Assembly: GCA_954871525.1 (NCBI GenBank)
Contig: OX940868.1
Span: forward strand, 25,229,056 to 25,293,055
Length of the DNA stretch: 64,000 nucleotides
Direction of reading: 5' to 3'
DNA from: Parietaria judaica
Lineage: Eukaryota; Streptophyta; Magnoliopsida; Rosales; Urticaceae
In this document: piece by piece, positions 25,510 to 36,954 of the stretch
How the letters are laid out: each line of letters begins with the position of its first letter
Position numbering within the stretch: position 1 is the first letter of the stretch
Program-made: the position numbers and the translations under genes
Notes under the pieces: model-generated
Seen by the model: the letters and a program-made list of their open reading frames with translations, nothing else
The model's database searches: none
Told to the model about the DNA's origin: nothing

Positions 25510-26790
25510 GACGAAACTCAAAATTAAGAAGTCGGTTTGTCGGGTAAAAATCGGATCATGACGGGGCCAAAATCAGGCTTAATTCAACGTGGATACCATC
25601 ATATAGTAATGTGTTTGATCTCTTCATTCATATAGTGGTAAGCACTAAGAGCTGTGAGATTGAGTGGAATTGGAATAGAAGCAGTTATAGTGACATGTAG
25701 CATTGCCTAAGCAAAGCACACAGATTTTCCTTTTTGCTGACCTCAAATAGCCTCATCTATAGAGGGGACCACCAAAACCACACACAAATTTCCAAACTTT
25801 TGACCGCGGAATCGGCCATGCAAAAACCGAAATTAAAACGTGTCTTTCAGAGACAGTGATATGCGCATAATATACAAACATATAATAGAGAGAGATATTA
25901 AAAGGAGAAGGAGCGTCAGCAGGACGAGGAGAGAGAAAGTATATACGCGAGACAACAACGAAAAAAAGAGTGGTAAAAGGAGTGGCAATTTATTATATCG
26001 ACAAAATAAAATGGCTAAGACTTGAGAAATATGCAAATGCGTGCAAGTGGTGAATTAATCAAAATTGATACATGACCTTTTTTTTATATGCGGTTTCACT
26101 TATTACCGAGATGCTCAAACTCGAGAGCCCCAAGCGGAGAGAAGTCGAAAAGGATTACAAGAAGGATTTTGAGTCCTGAAGGAGGAAAAGAGAAATCGTA
26201 TTAGCAATGGCGCTCGGACAGCGGGCGAGCACGGGCAGTCCTCTACGATATGGGATTCCCTTCTCAGATTATGAACATGATATGGTCGGGATAAAACACG
26301 ATCATTCTCACTTTATCTTCTTCCTCTCTTGTCATCATTGATTTCATATTATTTCTTCGTCATTCATCTCGTATTATTTCTTCTTGTAGTAGAAATTTAC
26401 AAGGATGTAGAAGCATCTTTGCCTTAAAAATGATGTTGAAATAAAAAAATATAGTAATTCACTATTGTGTTCATTGTCATGTTGACGACGTCGTTTGCTA
26501 AATTTTTACATGCGAATTCATCTCTTTAAAGTAATTTTGTAGAGTTTTATTTATCATTTTCAAATTTTTTTTATGTGAACTTAGTTTGAGTTTTAGTGTT
26601 TTTATTCATTTTTTTTAGCTCTGAGGACTTTTAGAGATTAAAAGTTGTTATTTTTTTTAGTCAGCTGACTTATACATGTCCAACACTATTTATGTGGTTA
26701 AATAAAAGTATTCAGAACGGATTTATGTGAATTATAGTCAAAGGGCCAAGAATTTATTTAGAATAATTTAATATATGTTTAACATTTGTA
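25510..26790. other. Intergenic DNA, no convincing gene
   Basis: A short ATG frame at about 26209-26340 (44 codons) has ordinary composition but no recognised homology and no visible partner exons. The rest is AT-rich. Confidence 0.4.
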
Positions 26791-26795
26791 ATAAT

Positions 26796-27318
26796 TGTTA
26801 AGGTCGGATTTGGTCAAATCCATCCCCAACTCTACACTTGTCGTTTTAACATTAAAACGATAAAAATAGAGGCAAGATACAAGAGGATTTTCAGCCCACG
26901 ATAGAACAACCAATAAAAGCCCAGTTCGCAGAAAAAGCCCAAAGAGTAAAGCCTCTACTAACCCTAAGCCTATAAATGCAAAAGAAAACCTCATGGAGAG
27001 GAGGGGGGGTTCAGCCGTGAGAGGAGAGAAAAGAGAAAAGAAAGAAGAGAGAAAGGAGAAGAGAATCCACCAAACCCATTGAACTACGTGATGACCTGAT
27101 CCCGGTTCGACGGGTACGTAGGCAGCCTCGCCGAAGGCGGCGGGGTGCGGCATCAAATCATGTTTTCCATTATTACTCCTTCGTGTGTCCGAGCTATCAA
27201 ACGGGAAAAACCGAGTCCTTTCGGGATAAATAAATCGGGGATAATTGTTAATTCATATTTTGTTGTGTTTGTTTGATTATCCTCGTGACTGGTAAGGCGG
27301 TGCGAATCGCCCTCTACA
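26796..27318 (+). repeat. 5' LTR of the non-autonomous element
   Basis: 523 bp, TG...CA. A TATA box (TATAAATG, 26971-26978) sits mid-LTR. A conserved GGGTACGTAGGCAGCCT motif, common in plant gypsy LTR R/U5 regions, lies near 27111-27127. Confidence 0.93.
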
Positions 27319-27654
27319 GTTTGGCGCCCACCGTGGGGCTTAGTTTTTCTCTAACTCACAGCCAGGAACTCGAAGAGATGACGACCAACGACGACAACGA
27401 CAACACCGAGCGCTCATCTCGTCTATACATTTGATGAATAAAACTGTATCATTTCTTAGTTTTCTTACAGGCCTTGCCGTGAGCTTTGATTCGACGGGTC
27501 AGTCGCCCCTACCGGACGCTCGAGGAGAAAGTTGCAGACGCTGCAAGTTGCATCGCCAAGGAACGGGTCGACGGCCTGCTCGCTGTGTGGGAGGAGAGCT
27601 GCTTCCCCGCAAGAGGGCGACAGCCTGCCAACGAGCAGGGCTTCCCGCCGATGG

Positions 27655-28230
27655 CAGGTGGGGCGACACTTGCTTCCCCAGTGGCAGCTCAGCAGCTTGC
27701 CACAACCCAAGAGCCGACGACGAGGAAGGCCGACGACGTCTTCGCCGAGTGCGCGGACAGCTGCTCCCCCAGTGGCAGCTCAGCAGCTTGCGACAACCCA
27801 AGAGCCGACGACGAGGAAGGCCGACGACGTCTTCGCTGAATGCGAGGACACTTGCTTCCCCACTGGCAGCTCAGCAACTTGCCACAACCCAAGAGCCGAC
27901 GACGAGGAAGGCCGACGACGTCCTCGCCGAGTCCGAGGGCAGCTGCTTCCCCAGCGGCAAGTCAGCAGCTTGCGACAACCCAAGAGCCGACGACGAGGAA
28001 GGCCGACGACGTCTTCGCCGAGTGCGAGGGCAGCTGCTTCCCCACTGGCAGGTCAGCAGCTTGCGACAACCCAGCAGCCGACGATAAGGAAGGCCGACGA
28101 CGTCCTCGCTAAACGCGAGGACACGTGGTTCCCCAGTGGCAGGTCAGCAGCTTGCGACAACCCAGGAGCCGACGACGAGGAAGGCCGACGACGTCTTCGC
28201 TGACTGCGAGGGCAGTCGCAGTCAGCAAGG
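27655..28230. repeat. 91-bp tandem array inside the non-autonomous element
   Basis: The same phrase (AACCCAAGAGCCGACGACGA or close) starts at 27704, 27795, 27886, 27977, 28068 and 28159, exactly 91 bases apart. The unit is GC-rich and has few stops, so several overlapping frames stay open. Because 91 is not a multiple of three the frame changes in each unit, which argues against a coding role. Confidence 0.9.
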
Positions 28231-28907
28231 ACACGTGCTCCCCCAGTGGCAGGTCACGTGCTTCCCCAGTGGCGCGAGAATGTACGCCCTGACGACGAGC
28301 TACAATCCGATGACGCCGACGACGCGCTCGCCAAGGACACCTGCTTCCCCTTGGCAGGAGAGCAGCTTGCGCTGTGAGCTAAGAGCTAAGATTCGACAAC
28401 CCAGGCTTCCCGACGAGGACGATAAGCAAAGAGGTGCTCGCCGCCTACTACGGGAGCTGCTTGCGCCCACAACGATGAGGTTCTCGCCGCCTACTACGAG
28501 AGCTACTTCCGTCCAAGGCGATGAGCTACTCGCTAGGCAAGCGGAGAGCAGCTTCTACGCAAGAGGATACCGGCTTCCCGCTGGCCACTGACGCGAACTC
28601 CGCACTACATGGAACTGACCACTGGTTCGATTCTGACTTGCTCACATTTCAGGTACGAGGATACAGGGACATGCGCAGGAGGCTCGAGGAGACGAGGAAA
28701 ACTTGACGATGCGACGAAAGCATTGTAAGGCAAGAAAGGGCTTCACAGGACCGAGAAGCTAAAAGACGACCAATGAAACCCAAATGCGAGGAGATGGTCA
28801 ATGCATCCTATCAAACGACGACCAATAACGACATGCACATGCGTTTTTCGGTCCTTACCAGGTAACTTCCATCAACAAGAAAGGTGTTAGTTTTACGGCG
28901 AAAGTGC

Positions 28908-29125
28908 CAAGAAATGAAAAAAGGGCCTCGACGAAAGTTTCGACGGCATCAAGAAATGAAAAAAGGGCCTCGACGAAAGTTTCGACGGCACCAAGAAATG
29001 AAAAAAGGGCCTCGACGAAAGTTTCGACGGCACCAAGAAATGAAAAAAGGGCCTCGACGAAAGTTTCGACGGCACCAAGAAATGAAAAAAGGGCCTCGAC
29101 GAAAGTTTCGACGGCACCAAGAAAT
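28908..29125. repeat. 42-bp tandem array, first block
   Basis: GAAATG starts at 28911, 28953, 28995, 29037 and 29079, with a sixth partial copy at 29121 running into poly-A. Each unit carries GGGCCTCGACGAAAGTTTCG, with a small CGAAA-G-TTTCG palindrome. The period is 14 codons, so long frames remain open on both strands. Confidence 0.92.
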
Positions 29126-29239
29126 TAAAAAAAAAAAAAAAAAAAAAAAAAGGGCCTCGATGCACTACCGAGTACGCCACCGTGGCGGGTACGAGATTAT
29201 CATCGGACTCGTCACCGTGCACGACTCGATGAGGAAGGA

Positions 29240-29570
29240 AAAAAAAAGGGGCCTCGACGAAAGTTTCGACGGCACCGAGACATGAAAAAAGGGCCTCGAC
29301 GAAAGTTTCGACGGCACCGAGACATGAAAAAAGGGCCTCGACAAAAGTTTCGACGGCACCAAGAAATGAAAAAAGGGCCTTGACGAAAGTTTCGACGGCA
29401 CCAAGAAATGAAAAAAGGGCCTTGACGAAAGTTTCGACGGCACCAAGAAATGAAAAAAGGGCCTCGACGAAAGTTTCGACGGCACCAAGAAATGAAAAAA
29501 GGGCCTCGACGAAAGTTTCGCGGCACCAAGAAATGAAAAAAGGGCCTCGACGAAAGTATCGACGACACCA
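29240..29570. repeat. 42-bp tandem array, second block
   Basis: About eight more units of the same 42-bp repeat, the first ones with GAGACATG instead of AAGAAATG and one unit one base short near 29520. It is separated from the first block by a poly-A run of about 27 bases and unique sequence. Confidence 0.9.
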
Positions 29571-30428
29571 TAAAGAAAATATATATACATATATATAACG
29601 ATGAGATCAAGTTTTTGTTTCTTTTTGTTCTTTACATATGTGCATATTTCATATCTACTTACGATCAAAACAAAAGAATTCTCAGCTAAAATGCAGGACA
29701 AAGAGAAAGAATTAGATAAAAACGAGGAAAGGATCACTGCGCTCATGACGTCGGGGTCATCGTCGACAAAGGAGATTATCTCGCTAATGAGTATCGTCGA
29801 GGTAACGAGCTCGTCATCGCAGAGAAACTGGCCGACTGGACGAGCTCGCACTGAGAGGAGGACGCTTCCACCGATGACGCAAGGATCGAAGAGTCAAATA
29901 CCGCATTGATAAGCTACAGTCCTCAACTGAGAAGCCATCCACCACATAAAGTCAAGTTCACACTATGGAGCGTTCACACGGCTTCCTTAAAAGTATCATC
30001 TCCCTCGAAGTCGACAAGTCCATCGCAACAACGCTCGACAAGCTCATCGGATATCACGGGGCCGAGTCCATAGCGAGGATCTTCGGTGAGGATGGTGTCG
30101 GTCCAAGTGGTACTTCCGTCCCCGTTCGGTCAAGGCCTCCGTCGAGGCCTACCCCGTTGGGCTCGTGAGAAGTCAAACAACGGCGAGAGCATCGGCTACC
30201 CGAGGGAGTTGCCAACCCTCTCATTGACGATATCATAAAGTCAAAGCACCTACCCGACGACTCATGGTTACACTATCGCTTGCTACGGGAATCATTATCG
30301 GAGAGCACCACCGGGCAATAATTTGGTCTATGATTCCTATCATTAGGAGCGATAATTCAGATCGGAAGTGATAAAGTTTTTCTCTACATTTTACCAAGTG
30401 CTCACACTTGATAAAATGGGGGACTAAC

Positions 30429-30950
30429 TGTTAAGGTCGGATTTGGTCAAATCCATCCCCAACTCTACACTTGTCGTTTTAACATTAAAACGATAAAAAT
30501 AGAGGCAAGATACAAGAGGATTTTCAGCCCACGATAGAACAACCAATAAAAGCCCAGTTCGCAGAAAAAGCCCAAAGAGTAAAGCCTCTACTAACCCTAA
30601 GCCTATAAATGCAAAAGAAAACCTCATGGAGAGGAGGGGGGGTTCAGCCGTGAGAGGAGAGAAAAGAGAAAAGAAAGAAGAGAGAAAGGAGAAGAGAATC
30701 CACCAAACCCATTGAACTACGTGATGACCTGATCCCGGTTCGACGGGTACGTAGGCAGCCTCGCCGAAGGCGGCGGGGTGCGGCATCAAATCATGTTTTC
30801 CATTATTACTCCTTCGTGTGTCCGAGCTATCAAACGGGAAAAACCGAGTCCTTTCGGGATAAATAAATCGGGGATAATTGTTATTCATATTTTGTTGTGT
30901 TTGTTTGATTATCCTCGTGACTGGTAAGGCGGTGCGAATCGCCCTCTACA
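30429..30950 (+). repeat. 3' LTR of the non-autonomous element
   Basis: 522 bp, identical to the 5' LTR by eye except for one missing A near 30883. It is preceded by a G-rich PPT. Confidence 0.93.
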
Positions 30951-31844
30951 ATAATCAAACTGTATTGCGATAGAGTCTTAAAAAATTACTTTTACCTACG
31001 TCATTTGTTTTAAAACACAAAATTTAACTAGTTTAGCAGGTACTAACCGAGAATTGAAACACTTCGCAATTTTTTAGCACAATTGGTACTTTTGCCGCCA
31101 TTAATGATAATAATTATGTAGTGATCGGGTGTTGGAAGCGATAAGGTGGCGAGACCACGTGGAAGTCGTTGGGGTTTGTATTACGCGGATGAGGTAAGAG
31201 ATGTCGTCACCACCAACGCAAGAGATCGTCTTCATATCTAATCTAGAGCCGATGACGTGTACACGGCGCCGTCCAGGTTGGCCAGCTGGCATGGCGGGAC
31301 TCGGTCGCCATCCACTTCAGATGAGATGAGATGAGATCTCCCTGACCTCATTGTGGGCCCCACTTCCAGCCACTACACTTTTTTAAATTATATTCTCATA
31401 AATAGAATAATAAACTCAGCGATCTGTGCTTGTTAATTACGCACTTTACACGCTAATACTGTATGTGTGGTAATGGACACAAGCACCTTCACGTGATGCT
31501 ACAATTTCTAAGGCTGTTATGTCAACATCTTCTAACAAATTATTCAGTTGAGACTTACAAACTAGTTGGCATAACAAGATATATCTCAAAGTGGGACCGG
31601 AACTCCACTGGAAGGCCTGTCCGTCGCGAGTGCAACCCATCGGCCGGCGGCCGCGGGATGTTATTCATCTGCCCGCCACCTAGTTGTGTGACATATGTGT
31701 TGTGTAAACGACTAGTGTTCACCTGTCTTGACAACATTAGTTTGTAATCGAGGTGCAACCAATCGCTTAACATAATTTTTTATTATTATTTAGTATCTTT
31801 TTTTATTATTTGTATTTTAATAGCTTTAACTTATTTTTAAAATT

Positions 31845-32307
31845 TGGTTAATTGAAAAAAACGGTTAACCAGATTTTCGGTTATCAAAATTCTAAAAATT
31901 TATTTTGAAACAACTTCTGGCTATGAAACCGGTTAACCGAATCTGATTATTCATTTTAAACAAAAAAAAAGATATTATTCAACACATTTTATCGCAAAAA
32001 TAAAATATATTGGTTCAAAATAAACTGCAACTATAACATTCTAGTTCAAATAAAACATAATAGTAAAAAACATAACTCTCTAACTTAATTCTTTAATTTT
32101 TTTTATTTAATATTAAAACCGGTTATAAAAAAAGTTACAAAAATAAGCGGTTTTTAAAAATCAATAACCGGTAACCGTATCTGATTTCAAACCAGATACA
32201 GCCAACATTAACCTGTTTTCAAAACAGTTTGGGTACAGTTATTTTAAACCGGATATATTTTTGTTATGATTTTTAAACTCGGTTATCGGTTATCCCGCAC
32301 ATCCCTA
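31845..32307. mobile_element. Partial hAT-like repeat with AACCGGTTAACCG motifs
   Basis: A region of repeated CGGTTAACC/AACCGGTT motifs ending in CGGTTATCCCGCACATCCCTA, the TAGGGATG-type end seen in plant hAT MITEs. The opposite end is not found, so it is probably truncated. Confidence 0.4.
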
Positions 32308-33060
32308 GAACTTTATATCATTTATGCTTTTAGTTTCTCGATGTGTTCTATATTTTTAGAATCAGGCTTCTACTAAATATTTGAATTTTACACAAATTAA
32401 AAATATTCTATTGGATACCAACAAAACCTACAAAAAGAATATCGCATTCTAGTTCTAACTCTAAGTACCTCGATCCGGATTAAAATTCAATTTCGATTTC
32501 CAATTCCTAATTTCTAAGAACCAGTTTCAAACAATTTAAAAAAAAATGAAAGAAAAAATCGAATAAACTTCAAACAATTTTTGAAAGACCGCGTCAAATA
32601 TACTCATCACTTATCCGTAGACTCATAAAATCGAATAAGCATAATCGATACTAACATTTAAGATCTAGCAAAAAGAAAATCGGCCGGTGAACCCATAAAT
32701 TACTTAATACACGGATGAACCCAAATATTAGAAGCAAAACGTTGTTGAACAAAAGTTTATGAATAATATAATGTGATCGTTTTCTAGAAGTAATGGAAAT
32801 AGTATGGTGCTGTAGTGCAGTCAATGTAATGGAAGATACATTGTAAGCAGCTAACAATAATTTCGGTAGATTATTTCGAGTTAAAAGCAAATATTGACGT
32901 AGGATAAGTATACAAGGCTATAATTATAAGTCAAATGAATGGTGGATTCAAACAAAAGAAAAGAGTGAGTTGGGCGGTCATAAAGGAAAACATTAATGAC
33001 AAGGAATTGGTTTCATTATCTAGCAATAACTTTCACAAATCAACTCTATCAACCTGTTTT
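32308..33060. other. AT-rich intergenic DNA, no gene seen
   Basis: Nothing beyond low-complexity sequence. Confidence 0.4.
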
Positions 33061-33063
33061 ATC

Positions 33064-33246
33064 GTTTGACTCCACTACTCTTATTTTATCGTTCATGGGT
33101 TCAAACCTTCATGGCACTCAAATGAATGCCTCATTTATATATTTTAAACTTGGCCATTAGTGCCACCTATTCTTATACTGAATATATCTAAGTCATGCGA
33201 GAGTACATTGCAACATTGGCCGATAGTGCACCCCATTAAAAAGAAA
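33064..33246 (+). mobile_element. tRNA-derived SINE copy
   Basis: Holds a box B-like GGGTTCAAACC near 33098. The body contains CTTGGCCATTAGTGCCACCT and ATGCGAGAGTACATTG, and the tail has GGCCGATAGTGCACCCC followed by an A-rich stretch. The body and tail recur at 36955-37317, which defines a family. Confidence 0.7.
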
Positions 33247-33379
33247 GTATATAGTGAAAATCTCTAATTCTAGAGAAACACTAAATCACAAGAAAACTCC
33301 TAAGCCATAATGATGATTTGGTATGGGAATGCTATCTAGCCCATAAAAAGTCGTTGCCAATTTTAATTTCTTTATTTTA

Positions 33380-33572
33380 AATTGATTCTAGTTTGATCAC
33401 TAGAAGTGTCTTGGGTTTAATATTAGCGGGATGCAAAAATTACATATATCTGTAATCTTGGCCTATAATACATGCGATCAGTAGTATCAGCCTAATTTAA
33501 CATTGCGAAAATATATTATAATACGGGTACATGTAATCTTAGTCAATAGAGCAATAACATACATAAAAAAAA
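33380..33572 (+). mobile_element. Diverged SINE copy
   Basis: Contains a box B-like GGGTTTAATATTA, repeated TGTAATCTTGG/ACATGTAATCTTAG phrases shared with the copy at 37879-38070, and ends in poly-A. The start is uncertain. Confidence 0.45.
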
Positions 33573-34620
33573 AAATCAATTGTGATATTTATTTTGTTTT
33601 CTTCTTAGTTTTATAGTCAAGTTCATTTTTAGTAATTTTTAGCTTTTATTTTGAAATATTTATAACATAAAATACTTAAAGTAATACAAAAAAAAAAAAA
33701 TAACACGGAGTTTCACTTTCTTTTTTCTATATTCTTAATATTACCGAATATATTACTTAAAATTATAATTTAATACTTATATAAAAATAAACTTCCCGAC
33801 AAAACAATAAATGGAATATCTCAATATTTTAACTTAATTTATTGATATATTTGCCGCTATTTTTGTTGTTATCTTCGATTATGAAATATAATATTACGCT
33901 TCCCTTTTGTTATGGTTACTTAGTCCACCAAAATACATATCCCCATCGTATATTTAGCATGTAGATTATACTTTATTTTATTTTTTCCAAAAAAATTAAA
34001 GATTGTATAATCATATAACTCAGTCAATATAAACGCAATTTTCAGTTATAAATAATTATCATGTCCTTGGTGATTAATACTGACAATTTTGCGTATAATC
34101 GATTCGAAAACATTATATTAATCAATTCGAAACCACGTTGCTGATATATTAATAAAGAAAAATGACGACAAGTGGGGTCCTCCTTAGCAGCCACAGAGCA
34201 ACTGCCCAAACCCTTCCGTGAAAGAATACAACACACACACACACTAACATATAGTAATATACATATATATTTATTTTATATACTAAAATATATATGGAAT
34301 TATTCACGGCAAAAATATCGACAAGTTGGTAAAAGTATGATTTATGCTCTTCTTTTTTGCGGCAAAAGAAATCAATGATTTTTATTTTCGCAGGCTCCCA
34401 TTTTCTTACCGTTAGTGGTTTAGTATTTTAACATCAACAGTCTTTCGGTGATTCAGTTGACGGGAATCACTACTAGTAACAAAAAATTAGAATACAAAAA
34501 GAAAAAGTCTGTTCATTGAGCACTTTTACCATAAAAATTATACTAACATCTAAATACTTTTGCCGCAACGTAGAAAAACGTTCCCATAATAATAAACAAG
34601 TATGGAATCTGTCTTCGCAA
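33573..34620. other. AT-rich intergenic DNA upstream of the glutaredoxin gene
   Basis: No gene or defined repeat is recognised apart from short A and CA/TA runs. Confidence 0.4.
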
Positions 34621-34626
34621 CGCGGG

Positions 34627-34676
34627 TGACGTAAGCCCCGTCACCCCCAACATTTGTGACGTCACTGCCGTTGACG
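34627..34676 (+). promoter_or_regulatory. Cluster of three TGACG (as-1-like, TGA bZIP) boxes
   Basis: TGACGTAA at 34627-34634, the palindrome TGACGTCA at 34657-34664 and TTGACGTT at 34671-34678 lie 27-76 bases upstream of the TATA box. TGACG is the core bound by TGA bZIP factors. The Arabidopsis GRXC9 promoter is reported to use as-1-like elements for salicylate induction. Binding here is inference. Confidence 0.75.
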
Positions 34677-34702
34677 TTAGAGTCTCCTCCTCTTCGCAAG
34701 CC

Positions 34703-34710
34703 AATATATA
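34703..34710 (+). promoter_or_regulatory. TATA box of the glutaredoxin gene
   Basis: AATATATA 90 bases before the start codon, followed by a CT-rich leader. Confidence 0.6.
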
Positions 34711-34799
34711 TCTCTCTCTCTCGCTCCAACCTCCCAAACCACGCCCTCTCTCTCTCCTCACTTTCTCTCTCTAGAACAATCACAGACTCTCGATTCTCC

Positions 34800-35192
34800 A
34801 TGCAGCACGCGATCCCGTACCGGACTTGGGTCCCGGGCCGACCCGGAATCGACCGGAGAAGCCCGATCGGGGAGCTCGCCGGCCCCGGCGCGGCGAGGGA
34901 GAGCGTGACGGCGAATGCGGTGGTGGTGTTCGGGCGGCGCGGGTGCTGCATGTGCCACGTGCTCCGGCGGTTGCTGCTCGGCCACGGCGTCAACGCGCCG
35001 GTGGCCGAGGTTGACGCGGACGCCGAGGCCGCCGTGGCCGAGGAGCTCGCCACGATCACCGGCGCCGAGTTGCAGTTCCCGGTGGTGTTCGTGGGCGGGA
35101 AGGTGTTCGGCGGGCTGGAGCGGGTCATGGCGGCGCACATTTCCGGCGAGCTCGTGCCGATTCTGAAGCAAGCCGGGGCGTTGTGGCTTTGA
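34800..35192 (+). CDS. GRXC9: CC-type glutaredoxin, GRXC9/ROXY type
   Basis: Land-plant-specific CC-type glutaredoxin, a nuclear and cytosolic partner of TGA transcription factors; the Arabidopsis relative represses jasmonate/ethylene outputs after salicylate. Intronless, 130 aa, the usual size. The active site is CCMC at residues 49-52 (FGRRGCCMCHV). The glutathione-site region LQFPVVFVGGKVFGG and the family tail HISGELVPILKQAGALWL follow; the terminal ALWL is needed for TGA-dependent function in known members. The N-terminus MQHAIPYRTW fits the subgroup. Codons are very GC-rich compared with the flanks. The frame is open upstream to 34656 but begins with GTG and crosses the promoter boxes, so the ATG at 34800 was chosen. 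Confidence 0.95.
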   Translation: MQHAIPYRTWVPGRPGIDRRSPIGELAGPGAARESVTANAVVVFGRRGCCMCHVLRRLLLGHGVNAPVAEVDADAEAAVAEELATITGAELQFPVVFVGGKVFGGLERVMAAHISGELVPILKQAGALWL

Positions 35193-36000
35193 TCATAGGA
35201 TTGGATTCATTGATTCCTATCAATTATCATCACAATATAATTTTTATTTTTATTTTTTTAATTTATCGAAATTGCTTCGGCGTTCCTCGGCGAATCAACG
35301 GTGTTTGGAAGCAGAGGAACACGGAGATGTACGGATTAATTAATCTGGAAATGGGTTAGAAAATGGTATAGGTGTTTTGTAGAAACAGTCTTCTGACAGT
35401 CAAAGGTTTCTCTTTTCTGTTTCTGACAGTACCGGAATTAATGCACAATGTGCATGATTTTATTTTATTAAATTACAAAACTCAAGAAAGAAAAAATATA
35501 TGTAAACTACTTATTTAAATCGCAAAGATAAAGAAAACAACAAGAATTTTCAAAATAGTGGATCCACTAAGAATGTGACTTAATATCACAGCGACAAGAT
35601 GATTTTAAAGTTTAGAGTCTTTTTTTGTTTTTTTTACTTCCGGTACTTTTGTCTTAATTTTTTTGGTGACATGGATGACAAGTGTGCAACTATATGGCAC
35701 TTAACAAGGTGATAACAGCGTGAGGACTGATGTGCAACAAGATTCTAACGGTATGAACTTTTACCACCAAAATTTGAGTACAGGGACTTAAGTGCAACAA
35801 ATGTGCAGATTCAGGGACTTTCGCCGCTATTTTTCCTATATATACTAGTCCGATTCCACAAAAAATTAACTCGACAGACTCGTTTTTGATGGGGTTGCGG
35901 TTAATTCCGACAGCAAAATGGGAATCGCTTTTCTGACATTACATTTCAACTAGTATTATAGCCATCAAAAACGTGTAGCCAAACTTCAAACACTAATTAG
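35193..36000. other. Glutaredoxin 3' flank and intergenic DNA
   Basis: At 35590-35845 a phrase with recurring GTGCAAC and GGGACTT motifs (GTACAGGGACTTAAGTGCAA, then TTCAGGGACTTTCGCCGC) looks like part of a dispersed repeat; its ends are not defined. No gene is seen. Confidence 0.4.
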
Positions 36001-36004
36001 CCAA

Positions 36005-36395
36005 TTAGCCAATGTTTTAATTAATATTGCCAAATAGTCAATTAACCACATTAATAAATTACGAAAGACCGTATTACCCTTGTATTAGCGTGTATTAACG
36101 AAGTTAATTTGTTTAAAAATATATTAAATTTTTGTTAAAATTTTAATCACGATTTTTTTGTTTTTAAATAAATGAACTTAGTTAATACACATTAATGCAC
36201 GTTAAAAGAGTATTATAGGTATAAAATATATTATTATACAAGTAAATATTCTTATTTTTAAGAAAAATTAACTTAGTTAATACAAGTTAATAAACGTTAA
36301 TACACGTTAATATGTTAAAAGGGTATTATAGGTATAAAATATGTTATTAAATAGCCATTTGACTATTTTACAAAGAAAAAGAAAACGTTGGCAAA
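36005..36395. mobile_element. MITE with long imperfect inverted ends
   Basis: The left part (GCCAATGTTTTAATTAATAT, then AAATAGTCAATTAACC and ATTACCCTTGTATTA) matches the complement of the right part (GCCAACGTTTTC, AAATAGTCAAATGGC, TATAATACCCT) over about 75 bases with gaps. The interior holds two copies of AACTTAGTTAATACA..CGTTAA..GGTATAAAATAT. The superfamily is not assigned. Confidence 0.5.
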
Positions 36396-36954
36396 TCAAA
36401 CGTTTTAATTTGACTATCACATGCAATATCTCAAATTTACAACCACTTATACTTTTCAACGAAAAATATGATTTTGAAAACATAAACGACGGAATTTTAT
36501 TGAAAATAAAAAATCCCGTGATGAAGCTGTGTATCTTAGCTCATTTTTTTCTTCTATAAATTTTAAAAAATGAAATGTAAGATTCTCATCAATTTAATGG
36601 GTCTTGAGTTACCAACGAGTTCCTAAAAAAAAGTTACCAATGAGTAAACTGTCGGATATTTTTATGTTAATTTCAGTCAAAATTTTGCCCATATCTCTTA
36701 TTCAAGCATATCGAAAGGAAAACGTTGCGTCAATAAAATTTGCCCACGTCATGGTTAGGTTTTTTAGTATTAAAGTCGCTCGAGGTTCTTATTTCTGGTT
36801 TTATTCCAATCTTTTAATTATTATAATAAATTATCTGTTAGCTAAGAGAAAAGGTTGTTATGGCCAATGGCGGGACCTTACTTCTGGATCCCTTCACAAT
36901 TGGCTGCAAATCATTGGTTCGTCTTAAACTAAACTAAGACTAGTACTGTATATC

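Larger units (their letters stand above)
26796..30950 (+). mobile_element. Young non-autonomous LTR element with tandem arrays (4.15 kb)
   Basis: LTRs at 26796-27318 and 30429-30950 begin TGTTAAGG and end CTCTACA. They differ by one base of length only, and the element is flanked by ATAAT on both sides (26791-26795 and 30951-30955). The PBS-like TGGCGCCCACCGTGGGGC lies 3 bases inside the left LTR, and the PPT-like AAAATGGGGGACTAAC precedes the right LTR, so the element reads on the plus strand. The 3.1-kb interior encodes no gag, protease, RT or integrase that I can recognise. It holds a 91-bp array and two 42-bp arrays instead. Structure and PBS type suggest a LARD-like derivative of a Ty3/gypsy element mobilised in trans. 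Confidence 0.92.

Noticed and set aside
27431..28591. Overlapping long frames in the 91-bp array
   Set aside because: All come from a stop-poor repeat whose period changes frame each unit; no protein family is recognisable.
28884..29851. Frames on both strands in the 42-bp arrays
   Set aside because: The period is a multiple of three and lacks stops, so open frames are automatic.
26779..30888. Two nearly identical minus-strand frames at 26779-27156 and 30424-30888
   Set aside because: They lie inside the two LTR copies and reflect LTR sequence, not genes.
34656..34799. In-frame N-terminal extension of the glutaredoxin
   Set aside because: It opens with GTG inside the TGACGTCA box and runs across the TATA box.
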